A stretch of DNA of 64,000 nucleotides from Alphaproteobacteria bacterium. Its GTDB lineage: Bacteria > Pseudomonadota > Alphaproteobacteria > Caulobacterales > Maricaulaceae. The translations under genes and the position numbers were made by a program. The stretch spans positions 434,001-498,000 of the forward strand of contig JANSXV010000003.1 of the NCBI GenBank assembly GCA_024742735.1. Direction: 5' to 3'. Every line of letters begins with the position of its first letter. The first letter of the stretch is position 1. The notes beneath the pieces are model-generated. The model searched no databases and was not told where the DNA came from. It was given only the letters and a program-made list of their open reading frames with translations. This document shows, one piece after another, positions 8,503-16,999 of the stretch.

Positions 8503-11500
8503 TCGGCCGGGCCTGCTTTGATCGCGCCGTCGGCTTCGGCCGCTTCCAGCTCTTTCGCGAGGCGGCGGGCCGCGGCCGTGCGCGGCGAGCCGAACCGGGC
8601 GACGCCCAGATAGACCACCGGCGTGAAGAACAGCGTGAACACCGCCGCCAGCCCCAGCCCGCCGAACACGGTCCAGCCGATGGACGCACGGGCTTCCGCG
8701 CCCGCCCCGGTGGCCAGTATCAGGGGCAGGGCGCCCAGCACTGTGGAGATCAGCGTCATGGCGATGGGGCGCAGCCGGATCGTGGCGGATTCCTCAATGG
8801 CCTCGCGCACGGACTTGCCTTCGGCGCGCAGCTGGTCGGCGAACTCCACCAGAAGAATCCCGTTCTTCGCCATGAGGCCGATCAGCATGACCAGCCCGAT
8901 CTGGGAGAAGATGTTCAGGCTCGTGCCGGTGAAGAACAGCGCGTAGATCGCTGCGGCCAGCGCAAACGGTACGGTGATGAGGATCACCACCGGTCCGGTC
9001 AGGCTTTCAAACTGGGCTGCGAGCACCAGGAACACGATGACCAGGGCGAACGCGTAGGTCAGGATCAGATCGCGCGTGGCCTCGTTCAGCGTATCGGCCT
9101 CGCCCTCGAAAATCATTTCAATGTCGGCGGGCAGGACCTCCGCGCCCAGACGCTCCATCTCCGCGACGGCGGCGGCGATGGTGTTCTCGCCCGCGATGTC
9201 GGCCTCAAGCTCGATGGCGCGGCGCTGCTCGGTGCGGTCCAGCTCAGACGCGACGCCTTCCTCCACGATGGTGGTCAGGGTCGAGAGCGGGATCAGATCG
9301 CCGGCGTTGGAGCGGACATAGAGATTGCGCAAGTCGGATGGATCGCGCACCGCGCCGGTCTCACTCTCCAGAATGATCGGGATCGCCTGATCGTCCACGT
9401 TCAGGTCGACGAGATTCTCCCCGTCGACCATGGCGCGCAGGGTGACCGACAGCTCCTCCAGCGGCACGCCGAGATCGGCCGCGCGCCGCCGGTCGATCTG
9501 GATGGACAGTTGCGGCTGGGTGGGCTCGTAGCTGATGTCCGGGTTCTGCAGTATCTCGGACTCAGCATCGATCCGGTCGGCCAGGGCCCGGGCGGCGAGA
9601 TAGATCTCCTGATAGTCCCCGCCGGTCAGCGCCACCTCGATGCCGCTGCGGCCGCCTCCGCCGCCCACATTGAGCGTGTTGCGCCCGAAGGCCCAGGCGC
9701 GCACGCCGGGAATGTCGGACAGCCGGGGCTGGACCTGATCAATCAGGTCCTGCTGGCTGCGCTCGCGCTCGCTCCAGGGCGCAAGCGTCGCGGTGACATA
9801 GACATTGTTCGGATCGTACCGGCCGACGATGGTGAACAGCGAGGTGACCTCGCCGGAGTCGATCAGGGGCTGGAACGCCGCTTCGATGGCGTCGGTCTGG
9901 CGGTCCATATAGCTCAGACCCACCCCGTCCGGCCCGCCGGCCCAGACATAGATGGCGCCGCGGTCTTCCCGGGGCGTCAGCTCGCGCTGCAGGTTCGCGC
10001 CGGCGAACACCGCGCCGGCGGCGGCGAGCACGCATACGCCCGCCGTGATCCAGGGATGGTCGAGCGCCCGCTTGATGGCGGCCGCATAGGCCGACGCCAG
10101 CGCGCCGCCGGTGCGTCTCAGCGGTCCGCGCGTTTCGTCCCCGGCGGTCAGATCGAGCCGTGCGGCGAAGGCCGGCACGACGGTCAGCGCCACGAAGGAG
10201 GAAATAACGACGGCCAGAGCCAGCAGGAAGCCGAATTCGCGGAACAGCCGGCCCGCCGTGGACGGCAGAAAGGAGATCGGCACGAACACCGCCACGAGAA
10301 CCGCCGTGGTCGCGACCACGGCGAAGAACACCTGGCGCGCGCCGATCACCGCAGCGGCGCGGCGCCCGACGCCCTTGGCCTGGAGGCGGTGGATGTTCTC
10401 CAGCACCACGATGGCGTCATCCACGATCAGACCCGTGGCCAGGACCAGCGCCAGAAGCGTGAGAATATTAATCGAGAAGCCGAACAACCACAGGCCCGCG
10501 ACCGCGCCGACCAGAGCTGCGGGAATGGCCGCCGAGGGGATCAGCGTCGCGCGCAGCTTGCCCAGGAACAGCCAGATCACGCCGACCACGATGGCGATGG
10601 TCACCGCCAGGCTCAGCAGGACTTCCTCCACTGAGCGGCGGATGAACTGAGCGTCGTCAGAGGTGACCTGGATTTCCAGATCATCAAAGCGCTCATTGAG
10701 CTGGGCGACGCGCGCCTGGACGGCATCGGAGATGTTGATCGTGTTCGAGCGCGCCTGCCGGATCACGCCGAGCCCGACAATCTCCCGGCCGTTGAGGCGC
10801 GTGTAGCTGCTGGCGTCGGCGGGCGCGAAGAAGGCTTCGGCCACATCCCCGACGGTCGTCTGGTCGCGGATGATGACATCCTTGATGCGCTCCGGCGTGG
10901 CCGCGGTCGCTTCAGCGCGCACGATGAGCTGCTGGTCTTCGGACCGGAAACTGCCCACCGGCACGTCGAACGGCGCCTGGCGCAGCGCGGAGGCGACATC
11001 GCTGACGGTCAGGCCGAAGCGGCTGAGGCGGATCGGATCGATGACCACGCGCAGCTGGCGCTGGCGCGTGCCGAACAGGTTGACCGTGGCGACGCCCTCC
11101 ACGCCGGTGATCTCCGGCACGATGTCGTTCTCCACGATGCGGGTGAGCTCCTGCTGGTCGTGCACATCGCTGAGCACGGCCAGGTCCAGCACCGATTCCG
11201 CGTCATTGTCGGCCTTGACCACCGTGACCTGCTCGACCCGGTCGGGCAGGCGGCGGCTGACCTGGGCGACAGCTTCGCGCAGGTCCGACGCCGCCGCATC
11301 CAGGTCGACGCCGGGGTTGAACTGGACGCGGATGCGGGTGTTGTTCTCCTCGCTGGAGGAGCGGATTTCACGCACGCCGGACACCCGCGCCGCCGCGCCC
11401 TCAAGAACCCGCGTCACCTCGGCATCGACGGTTTCCGGCGCGGCGCCGGGAAGGGTCGCGGTGATGGTCGCGGTGGGACGGTCGACGTCAGGCAGCTCGC

Positions 11501-11618
11501 GCACCTCCACGCCCAGAAGGGCGGCGAGGCCTGCGATCACGATCAGCAGGTTGAGAACGACCGCGAGGATCGGTCGCTTGACCGCAAGGGCGGGCAGATC
11601 GGAGCCGGCGCGGATCAT
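8499..11618 (-). CDS. RND efflux pump (AcrB/MdtC-like inner-membrane transporter)
   Basis: A 1039-residue RND permease. I use the ATG at 11618, which overlaps the adaptor stop (ATGA) and gives the usual N-terminal KRPILAVVLNLLIVIAG helix; longer upstream frames have no family features. There are twelve helices with two periplasmic loops. The proton-relay motif GLIVDDAIVVLENI in TM4 retains both Asp residues. The second half repeats the fold, with GLMAKNGILLVEF before the C-terminus. It exports drugs, dyes or hydrophobic compounds by proton antiport; the substrate is unknown. Confidence 0.96.
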   Translation of the reverse strand: MIRAGSDLPALAVKRPILAVVLNLLIVIAGLAALLGVEVRELPDVDRPTATITATLPGAAPETVDAEVTRVLEGAAARVSGVREIRSSSEENNTRIRVQFNPGVDLDAAASDLREAVAQVSRRLPDRVEQVTVVKADNDAESVLDLAVLSDVHDQQELTRIVENDIVPEITGVEGVATVNLFGTRQRQLRVVIDPIRLSRFGLTVSDVASALRQAPFDVPVGSFRSEDQQLIVRAEATAATPERIKDVIIRDQTTVGDVAEAFFAPADASSYTRLNGREIVGLGVIRQARSNTINISDAVQARVAQLNERFDDLEIQVTSDDAQFIRRSVEEVLLSLAVTIAIVVGVIWLFLGKLRATLIPSAAIPAALVGAVAGLWLFGFSINILTLLALVLATGLIVDDAIVVLENIHRLQAKGVGRRAAAVIGARQVFFAVVATTAVLVAVFVPISFLPSTAGRLFREFGFLLALAVVISSFVALTVVPAFAARLDLTAGDETRGPLRRTGGALASAYAAAIKRALDHPWITAGVCVLAAAGAVFAGANLQRELTPREDRGAIYVWAGGPDGVGLSYMDRQTDAIEAAFQPLIDSGEVTSLFTIVGRYDPNNVYVTATLAPWSERERSQQDLIDQVQPRLSDIPGVRAWAFGRNTLNVGGGGGRSGIEVALTGGDYQEIYLAARALADRIDAESEILQNPDISYEPTQPQLSIQIDRRRAADLGVPLEELSVTLRAMVDGENLVDLNVDDQAIPIILESETGAVRDPSDLRNLYVRSNAGDLIPLSTLTTIVEEGVASELDRTEQRRAIELEADIAGENTIAAAVAEMERLGAEVLPADIEMIFEGEADTLNEATRDLILTYAFALVIVFLVLAAQFESLTGPVVILITVPFALAAAIYALFFTGTSLNIFSQIGLVMLIGLMAKNGILLVEFADQLRAEGKSVREAIEESATIRLRPIAMTLISTVLGALPLILATGAGAEARASIGWTVFGGLGLAAVFTLFFTPVVYLGVARFGSPRTAAARRLAKELEAAEADGAIKAGPAE

Positions 11619-12736
11619 TCCCCGAACGCGCCTCCGGTCGCCGATACGGCGGCGCCGGGAGCGCCCGAGCCGGTCGTTCGGGTCCCGGCCCGGCGCCTCT
11701 CGATGATCTCGATCGGCGCGCCTTCGCGCACCCGCTGGATCCCCTCGGCCACGACCGCATCGCCGGGCTGAAGATCGCCGCTGACCAGAACCCGGCCCTC
11801 GCGCCGCTGGACCAGCGTGATCGGAACCTCCACCGCGCGGCCCTCGCGTACAGCCCACACATAGGCGCCGTCGCCGCCCCAGATGATCGCCACCTCCGGC
11901 ACGACGGGACGCTCGCCGGACAACAGGTCGAACCCGACCCGGAAGCTCATGCCCGGACGCAGGGCGTCCGCGGCGTTGTCGAGCTCTGCGCGCACGGTGA
12001 AGGTCCGCGCGGATGGATCGATCCGGCTGTCCACATTGATGATGCGCGCCTCATAGCTGCGCCCGGCGCCGGCGAAGGGTGCCGCTTGAACCACGTCGCC
12101 CACACCGATCCGCCCGAACACCTGCTCTGGCGGGTCAAAGTCCACGAACAGGACCGAACGGTCATCAAGCTCGCTGATCTGGGTCGTCGGCGTGATACGC
12201 GCGCCGGCGTCGATGTCGGTCAGGCCGACATAACCGGAGAACGGCGCGCGCACGGTGCGGCGTTCCAGAGCGACCCGGGCCTGCTCCAGCTCGATACGCG
12301 CGGCGTCCAGCGCTGTCTCCGCCTCGTCGATCTGGCTGTCGGAGACCGCGCCGGTGCCTTCGATCCGGCGATAGCGGGCGAGCAGCTGCTCCGCCTCGCG
12401 CACCGCCACCTGGGCCAGGCGCACATCAAGGCGTTCTTCATCGGCTTCAAGCTGCAGGAGCACGTCGCCGGCCTCGACCCGGTCGCCGGCGGTGAAGGAC
12501 ACCGAGTCCACCTCGCCGGCGGTGTCGGGAAAGATCGTCGCGCTGGCGCGCGCGCGGGCGGTGCCGAGCGCTTCGATCCGCTCGGCCTCGCGCTCCAGCA
12601 CGACCTCCTGGGCCACGACGCGCACGGCCTGCGGCTGCGAAGCGCGCACGCCTTCACCGCCGGAATCGCCGCCCGGCTCAGAGCACGCCGCAACGGCCGA
12701 CGCCGCCAGCGCAAGGATCATGAAACGAATGAACAT
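11615..12736 (-). CDS. RND efflux periplasmic adaptor (membrane fusion lipoprotein)
   Basis: A 373-residue HlyD/AcrA-type adaptor. The signal peptide has lipobox VAAC (Cys18). A biotinyl-lipoyl half-motif (AGDRVEAGDVLLQLEADEE) leads into a coiled-coil hairpin (about residues 90-160). RRTVRAPFSGYVGLTDIDAGARI then closes the lipoyl domain, and beta-barrel segments follow. First gene of the three-gene efflux operon, overlapping the pump by 4 bp. The region upstream of it (12737-12790) is short and shows no clear promoter. Confidence 0.95.
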   Translation of the reverse strand: MFIRFMILALAASAVAACSEPGGDSGGEGVRASQPQAVRVVAQEVVLEREAERIEALGTARARASATIFPDTAGEVDSVSFTAGDRVEAGDVLLQLEADEERLDVRLAQVAVREAEQLLARYRRIEGTGAVSDSQIDEAETALDAARIELEQARVALERRTVRAPFSGYVGLTDIDAGARITPTTQISELDDRSVLFVDFDPPEQVFGRIGVGDVVQAAPFAGAGRSYEARIINVDSRIDPSARTFTVRAELDNAADALRPGMSFRVGFDLLSGERPVVPEVAIIWGGDGAYVWAVREGRAVEVPITLVQRREGRVLVSGDLQPGDAVVAEGIQRVREGAPIEIIERRRAGTRTTGSGAPGAAVSATGGAFGE

Positions 12737-12790
12737 GGCGGACAGTACGCGCGCCGCCCGGTTCCGGATCAGGGGAGCGGGCGATCCATG

Positions 12791-13315
12791 TCAGTGCGCG
12801 GTTTCCCCGTCGCCGCCGACATCGTCGCAATGAACCAGGCGATCGCCGCCGCGCGGATTCTCGATCCGGCGCTCTTCTCGGGTTTCGGTGTCGGCGTACT
12901 GGCGCACATTGCGCGGCACGAGCGCAGTCGGCCGGCCCGGCCCTCCGCGGATGGCGAACACGGTGGTGATCCGGCCAAGCTCGGAGGTCTGGAGCGAGGC
13001 CCGTCCGATGTAGGTGAACTCCACATACTCGATGGGTCCATCCCCGGAGGTCCGGTAGTTGTCGTGCAGCAGTCGCCGGCTCTCCAGGCGCCCGCGATCA
13101 ACCAGCCGGCCGTCGCGATACATCTCCATGGCGTCGCCGTCGATCAGCCAGACATCGGCGCGGGCCTCGCAGCCCTCCCCGTTCGACCAGCCCCATTCGC
13201 CATCACGGGTCAGCCGCTCACGCCGGTCCATGACCGGATTGCAGGCGAGCAGAACAGCGCTGGTCAGGGCCAGACCACACACGACGGCTGAGCGTCGGCG
13301 TGAAAGTGCGGTCAT
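12791..13315 (-). CDS. Small lipoprotein, unknown function
   Basis: 174 residues beginning at the ATG that follows a good ribosome site (CAGGGGAGCT). The signal peptide has a lipobox ending LLAC (near Cys26), after which come short beta-strand-rich stretches with several Trp and Tyr (GEWGWSNGEGC, VWLIDGDAMEMYRDGR). No family recognised. The palindromic operator at 13407-13425 lies about 92 bp upstream, nearly the same distance as for the lipoprotein at 30507-31088, which suggests it belongs to the same regulon as the caspase/CHAT cluster. Confidence 0.7.
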   Translation of the reverse strand: MTALSRRRSAVVCGLALTSAVLLACNPVMDRRERLTRDGEWGWSNGEGCEARADVWLIDGDAMEMYRDGRLVDRGRLESRRLLHDNYRTSGDGPIEYVEFTYIGRASLQTSELGRITTVFAIRGGPGRPTALVPRNVRQYADTETREERRIENPRGGDRLVHCDDVGGDGETAH

Positions 13316-13406
13316 GACCAGCTCCCCTGTTTTCGGCGCGGATCGGCCCGCGCAGGTGACGCGCATTATTCGCGTGCGCCCACCGCCCGGCAACGGCGCG
13401 AGCGGG

Positions 13407-13425
13407 CCTGACCGGGATTGTCAGG
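13407..13425. promoter_or_regulatory. Operator CCTGAC-N6-TGTCAGG (site 1)
   Basis: CCTGACCGGGATTGTCAGG is an inverted repeat between the lipoprotein gene (start 13315, minus strand) and the small ORF at 13545 (plus strand). It shares CTGAC-N6-TGTCAG with sites at 15969, 16912 and 31185. It is the candidate binding site of the response regulator encoded at 13758-14474 (inference). Confidence 0.6.
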
Positions 13426-13544
13426 CGCCTGATCAGCCGGGCATTCCGGGTGCGCCGGACCCCGCTCGAGGCTGTGCAGGGCGTATGCCCTGGAGGCCAG
13501 GCCGGACCCTATCCGGTGCTGGGCGAAGGCGAGGAGCCGTGCGC

Positions 13545-13682
13545 ATGCGGCATCCGCGCGCCGCCGCCGGTCAGGCGCAAGCCAACGCGCGTGCGGAGGC
13601 TGAGCGCCGCGAGGAGAACGCCCGGAACGCGGAAATGCGCCGAACCTCGCTGATGGGCATCTATCAGGGCCGCGGCTGCTAG
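13545..13682 (+). CDS. Small Ala/Glu/Arg-rich protein (45 aa)
   Basis: An ATG preceded by GAGGAG at 8-bp spacing opens a 45-codon frame ending in TAG at 13680. The peptide is MRHPRAAAGQ..., with a central Ala/Glu/Arg/Asn-rich helix and the ending GIYQGRGC with a C-terminal cysteine. Codon ends are G/C-biased, and a strong intrinsic terminator follows 26 bp after the stop, which supports a real plus-strand transcript. It lies downstream of operator site 1. No homologue recognised; a small RNA ending at the same terminator is an alternative. Confidence 0.45.
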   Translation: MRHPRAAAGQAQANARAEAERREENARNAEMRRTSLMGIYQGRGC

Positions 13683-13708
13683 AACCAGCCCGAGCTCCAG
13701 ACGCATGA

Positions 13709-13746
13709 CGGCCGCCCGGAGGCATCCGGGCGGCCGTTCTCATTTC
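13709..13746 (+). terminator. Intrinsic terminator after the 45-aa ORF
   Basis: A 12-bp perfect stem (CGGCCGCCCGGA with its complement at 13725-13736) with a GGCA loop is followed by TTCTCATTTC. It separates the plus-strand small ORF from the convergent response-regulator gene and may serve both strands. Confidence 0.8.
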
Positions 13747-13757
13747 AGTCGGCGAGC

Positions 13758-14474
13758 CTACTCTTCTGCGGGCTCGGAGCGCAGCCGCCAGCCCTTCAGC
13801 CGGACGGTCTCGATCATGTCGCCGCCGGTCACCCGGCTGACGGCGCGGCGCACGCGCGCCATGGCGACGTCGATCACGTTCACTTGCGGGGGCAGGTTGG
13901 GAAAGTCGGTCCAGACCCGCTTCCACAACAGATCCCGCTCAGCCGGGTCGCCATCCAGCTCGGCCAGAACGGCCAGGATATCGAACTCCTGGGGCGAAAG
14001 CGGGATGTGCTGGCCCTTGAAGTGGGCGGTGCGCGCCTTGACCCGCACCTCCAGATCGCCGCGCACATAAACCTCCGGCGAGGCCGCGGCGCCGGCCCGG
14101 CGCGCCAGGGATTTCAGCCGGGCCCTCAGCTCGGCGGCGTCGAACGGTTTGGCGAGATAGTCATCCGCGCCGGACTCAAGGCCCTCAACGCGCTGGCGGG
14201 TTTCGCCGAGACTCGACAGGATCAGCGCCGGCGCCGTCACGCCCCGCTCGCGAAGCTCGGAGAGGATCTGAAGGCCGTCCGCCCCGTCGCTGTCGATGAC
14301 CCGATCCAGGATCAGCAGATCAAACGCTTCGGCCAGCGCCATCGCCTTGCCTGCGGCGCCTGTATCACCGTGTATCAGCTCCGCACCGTCCAACCCGGCC
14401 ACGGCCTCGCGGGCCCGTTCGGCCCAGACCGCTTCATCCTCAACAAGCAAGATTCGCACTGTGTCCCCCATCAT
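13758..14474 (-). CDS. OmpR/PhoB-family response regulator
   Basis: 238 residues. A receiver domain holds acidic E12-D13, the phospho-acceptor Asp in LLILDRV (D57), LILSS and K109 in YLAKPF. A winged-helix DNA-binding domain follows (QEFDILAVLAE, NVIDVAMARVRRAV, ETVRLKGWRL). Two adjacent ATGs (14474, 14471) could start translation. It lies 16 bp downstream of the HtrA-like protease and is very likely co-transcribed with it. The only histidine kinase in the window is at 31180-32538, on the far side of the caspase/CHAT genes. I infer that the two are partners and that the CTGAC-N6-TGTCAG palindromes are the regulator's targets. Confidence 0.93.
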   Translation of the reverse strand: MMGDTVRILLVEDEAVWAERAREAVAGLDGAELIHGDTGAAGKAMALAEAFDLLILDRVIDSDGADGLQILSELRERGVTAPALILSSLGETRQRVEGLESGADDYLAKPFDAAELRARLKSLARRAGAAASPEVYVRGDLEVRVKARTAHFKGQHIPLSPQEFDILAVLAELDGDPAERDLLWKRVWTDFPNLPPQVNVIDVAMARVRRAVSRVTGGDMIETVRLKGWRLRSEPAEE

Positions 14475-14490
14475 GCGTTTCGCACGTAGA

Positions 14491-15918
14491 TTAGTACGGT
14501 CCGCCTGTAGCGTCAGGCCAGATCTGGCCCGGCGCGGACAAGGCGCCGAAGCCGGCCCGCGCCAGGCCTACGTGGCGGGGGTCGGTGTCGCCCTGGTGCA
14601 GGACACGGATGGCGGCGGCCGGTCCGGCCTCTTCCAGCCTCAGCCCGGCCTCGACGCCGTCGGCGACCTGCCGGCCGTTCACCGCCAGCACCTGATCGCC
14701 CGGCCGGAAACCAGCCAGCGAGGCTGGCGACCCTGGCGACACATGGGCGATACGGGCGCCGTCGGTGTCGGGACCGGCTTCCTCGAAACGCAGACCGTAT
14801 CCGGACGCTATGTCAGCCTGAGCGGCGATTGATCCACCGTCCTCCACGCCGGGCGCGGCATCGAGCGAAATATCCCTCTCGAGCCGTGCGCCGCCGCTGC
14901 GCCAGACAAGACGGGCGTCCTCTCCGGCGGCGCGATCCAGCAGCGTCCGGTTGAGATCGCGCGGCAGGCTGAGCCGGACACCGTCGAGGCTCAACAGGAC
15001 ATCGCCCGAAGTCAGACCCGCTGCGGCGGCCGGAGAGCCCGGCTCGACGGCGTCGACGATCAGCCCGGCGCCCGGTTCAAGCTCCATGGCGCCGGCGAGC
15101 GCCGGATCGAGGCTGCGCACGGTGACTCCGAGACGGGGCGGCGCGGCCGTTCCCTCGAGGCGAATTTGTTCCGCGACCCGGAACACCATCTCCGCCGGGA
15201 TTGCGAAGCTGACGCCGACATCCATGATCGCCGGTTCGGCGACCGCCGTGTTCATGCCGACCACACGGCCGCGCCCGTCCAGCAGCGGCCCGCCCGAATT
15301 GCCTGGATTGAGCGCGGCGTCATGCTGGAGATATCCGACTGGATCAACGCCGTCATAGGCCCGGTCGAAGCCGCCGACGACGCCTGCGCTCAAGGAGCCG
15401 GACAGATCGAACGGCGCTCCCAGCGCAAAGACGCGCTCACCGATCGAGACCGGCCGCGCCTGATGCAGCGGTTCGGGCGCGGCGCCGATGAGGCGCACGA
15501 CCGCAAGATCGCGGCGCGGATCCACCCCGTGGAGCTCTGCGGTGACCCGGCGGCCATCGGCCATGCGCGCCTCGATCGTCCGTGCCCCGGCGACGGCGTG
15601 ATGATTGGTCACGATCCATCCCCCAGACGCGAACGCGAAGCCGGACGCCGTGCGCCAGCGCCATGTGACCTGAGGCTCAGGCGCCGGTCCGGCCATCGGA
15701 TCGAACGCGACCAGCCCGGCGGCGGGACGTTCGGCGTAGAGCGTGACGACAGATGCGGCCGCAGCGCGCACAGCAGCCGGAGCGCCGCCGGGCTGGGCCG
15801 CAAGGCGGCTTCCGGCGCACGCGGACGCGAAAGCGGTTACGGCGATTACGGCGAGAAGGCCGGCCAGGACAAGGAAGCGATTCAGCAGATCACGGGAGAT
15901 GGGCACGCGCGCCTCCAC
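14491..15918 (-). CDS. HtrA/DegP-like serine protease with two PDZ domains
   Basis: 475 residues. An N-terminal membrane segment or signal (LLNRFLVLAGLLAVIAVTAF) ends near a Cys that could also be a lipobox (ASAC). The trypsin-like domain has catalytic His107 (VTNHHAVAG), Asp137 (RRDLAVV) and Ser208 (NPGNSGGP). PDZ1 spans about 255-340 and PDZ2 about 375-455 (GSPASLAGFRPGDQVLAVNG). It would act in the periplasm in quality control or envelope-stress signalling. Its promoter region carries operator sites 2 and 3 and is shared with the divergent exported protein at 16149. Co-transcription with the response regulator suggests that protease and regulator form one stress circuit. Confidence 0.92.
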   Translation of the reverse strand: MEARVPISRDLLNRFLVLAGLLAVIAVTAFASACAGSRLAAQPGGAPAAVRAAAASVVTLYAERPAAGLVAFDPMAGPAPEPQVTWRWRTASGFAFASGGWIVTNHHAVAGARTIEARMADGRRVTAELHGVDPRRDLAVVRLIGAAPEPLHQARPVSIGERVFALGAPFDLSGSLSAGVVGGFDRAYDGVDPVGYLQHDAALNPGNSGGPLLDGRGRVVGMNTAVAEPAIMDVGVSFAIPAEMVFRVAEQIRLEGTAAPPRLGVTVRSLDPALAGAMELEPGAGLIVDAVEPGSPAAAAGLTSGDVLLSLDGVRLSLPRDLNRTLLDRAAGEDARLVWRSGGARLERDISLDAAPGVEDGGSIAAQADIASGYGLRFEEAGPDTDGARIAHVSPGSPASLAGFRPGDQVLAVNGRQVADGVEAGLRLEEAGPAAAIRVLHQGDTDPRHVGLARAGFGALSAPGQIWPDATGGPY

Positions 15919-15968
15919 ACTGGGATTCCAACAGCGTCCAGTGAACGCGAGGCCGCACGCGAGCGCGA

Positions 15969-15985
15969 CTGACGAAGCCTGTCAG
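15969..15985. promoter_or_regulatory. Operator CTGAC-N6-TGTCAG (site 2)
   Basis: CTGACGAAGCCTGTCAG lies 51 bp upstream of the HtrA-like gene start, in the intergenic region shared with the divergent gene at 16149. The spacing between half-sites is identical to that of sites 1, 4 and 6. Confidence 0.6.
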
Positions 15986-16015
15986 AAAGATCGATCAGCG
16001 CCGAAACCACCCTTT

Positions 16016-16034
16016 CCTGACAATTCCGGAAAGG
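16016..16034. promoter_or_regulatory. Degenerate operator (site 3)
   Basis: Read on the minus strand this is CCTTTCCGGAATTGTCAGG. The TTGTCAGG half and the preceding CCGG match site 1, but the other half is poor. It lies about 115 bp upstream of the exported protein at 16149. Confidence 0.4.
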
Positions 16035-16148
16035 AACCCGGCGGCTGATTGCAAGCCTGAAAAGCCTCAGTCAACCTACGCTGCGACGGGGCCGGAGGTT
16101 CGGCTTCGCGCCATGACCCGTATAAAGTCAGTGCAAGGAGCACCAGTC

Positions 16149-16826
16149 ATGATGAAGACCCTTTTCGCCGCCAGCGTCGCTGCGGCCGCCCTGACCGGCG
16201 CCGTCGTCGCGCAGGACGACCAGTCCGGCGAGAACATCGCCGCCGAGCGTGGCGAAGCCACCACCGGCGTCGAGCAGCTGGCTCTGTCCCAGCAGCTCTA
16301 TCAGGTCGCCGCGGAGAACCGCGACCCGCTCGCCATGATCGTCGCCGCCCGCCTGCGCGCCGGTGTCGATGTCGAGGACCGCGACTATGAAGCCGAAGCT
16401 GAAGACGGCGAAGTCGAGGACGGCGAGATCGATTTCCTCTCCGCCGAAGACATGTTCGAGGAAGCCCGCGTTCTGGCGCGCGGCGACGAGACCCTGAACG
16501 GTCTGATCGAAGACGCCGAGGCCGAGCAGGGCCGCGGCCGCGTCTCCGGCCCGGGCCGCGACACCGGCTTCGTGCGCGCGCGCTCGACGACCTTCTACAA
16601 CGTGTCCTTCCGCGGCGGCGAGCGCGCGGCGGTCTGGGCGAACGGTCCGGGCATCACCGACCTGGACATGTATGTCTATGACCAGAACGGCAACCTGATC
16701 TGCCGGGACATCGACTATTCCGACAACATGTCCTGCTTCTGGACGCCGCGCTGGACCGGCAACTTCCGCATCGAGGTCCGTAACCTTGGAAGCACCGGCG
16801 TCAGCTTCAACGTGGTGACCAACTAA
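16149..16826 (+). CDS. Exported protein with C-terminal beta-sandwich-like domain (paralogue of 30507-31088)
   Basis: 225 residues, starting after AAGGAG (16135-16140) with a clear signal peptide (MMKTLFAASVAAAALTGAVVAQ). The middle is strongly acidic (EAEAEDGEVEDGEIDF). The C-terminal third (VWANGPGITDLDMYVYDQNG onward) looks like a pre-peptidase/PPC-type beta domain. It shares with the lipoprotein at 30507 the pattern ICR-x(10)-C-x-WTP-x-WT-x-x-x-RIEV-x-NL and the ending TN. Very regular, C-ending codon use and a private strong terminator suggest high expression as a single transcript. It stands immediately before the caspase operon. Function unknown; a substrate, sensor or chaperone of the exported protease system are options. 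Confidence 0.75.
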   Translation: MMKTLFAASVAAAALTGAVVAQDDQSGENIAAERGEATTGVEQLALSQQLYQVAAENRDPLAMIVAARLRAGVDVEDRDYEAEAEDGEVEDGEIDFLSAEDMFEEARVLARGDETLNGLIEDAEAEQGRGRVSGPGRDTGFVRARSTTFYNVSFRGGERAAVWANGPGITDLDMYVYDQNGNLICRDIDYSDNMSCFWTPRWTGNFRIEVRNLGSTGVSFNVVTN

Positions 16827-16860
16827 GGTCACCAATCAAGGAGTCAGCTCCCTTGATGGC

Positions 16861-16897
16861 GGGCCGGCGCAGGAATGCGCCGGCCCTTTTCCTTTTC
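16861..16897 (+). terminator. Strong intrinsic terminator
   Basis: An 11-bp perfect GC stem (GGGCCGGCGCA, complement at 16876-16886) with loop GGAA is followed by TTTTCCTTTT. It ends the transcript of the 16149 gene and insulates it from the caspase operon. Confidence 0.9.
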
Positions 16898-16911
16898 GCA
16901 AGCTCCACCAG

Positions 16912-16930
16912 CCTGACGGATATTGTCAGG
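16912..16930. promoter_or_regulatory. Operator CCTGAC-N6-TGTCAGG (site 4, caspase operon)
   Basis: CCTGACGGATATTGTCAGG lies 70 bp upstream of the caspase start codon and just after the preceding terminator, which is where the operon promoter must lie. It is the best-placed copy of the shared palindrome. Confidence 0.65.
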
Positions 16931-16999
16931 ATTAGAGAGGTTCGCAGCGGCGCCGCCCCGGCTAGACTTCACGATAGACCAAAAGATCTGGAGGCATCC

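Noticed and set aside
13450-13653. Alternative 67-codon frame from a GTG over the 45-aa ORF region
   Set aside because: No ribosome site, Pro/Arg-rich product without pattern; the ATG at 13545 has a good GAGGAG site and ends just before the terminator.
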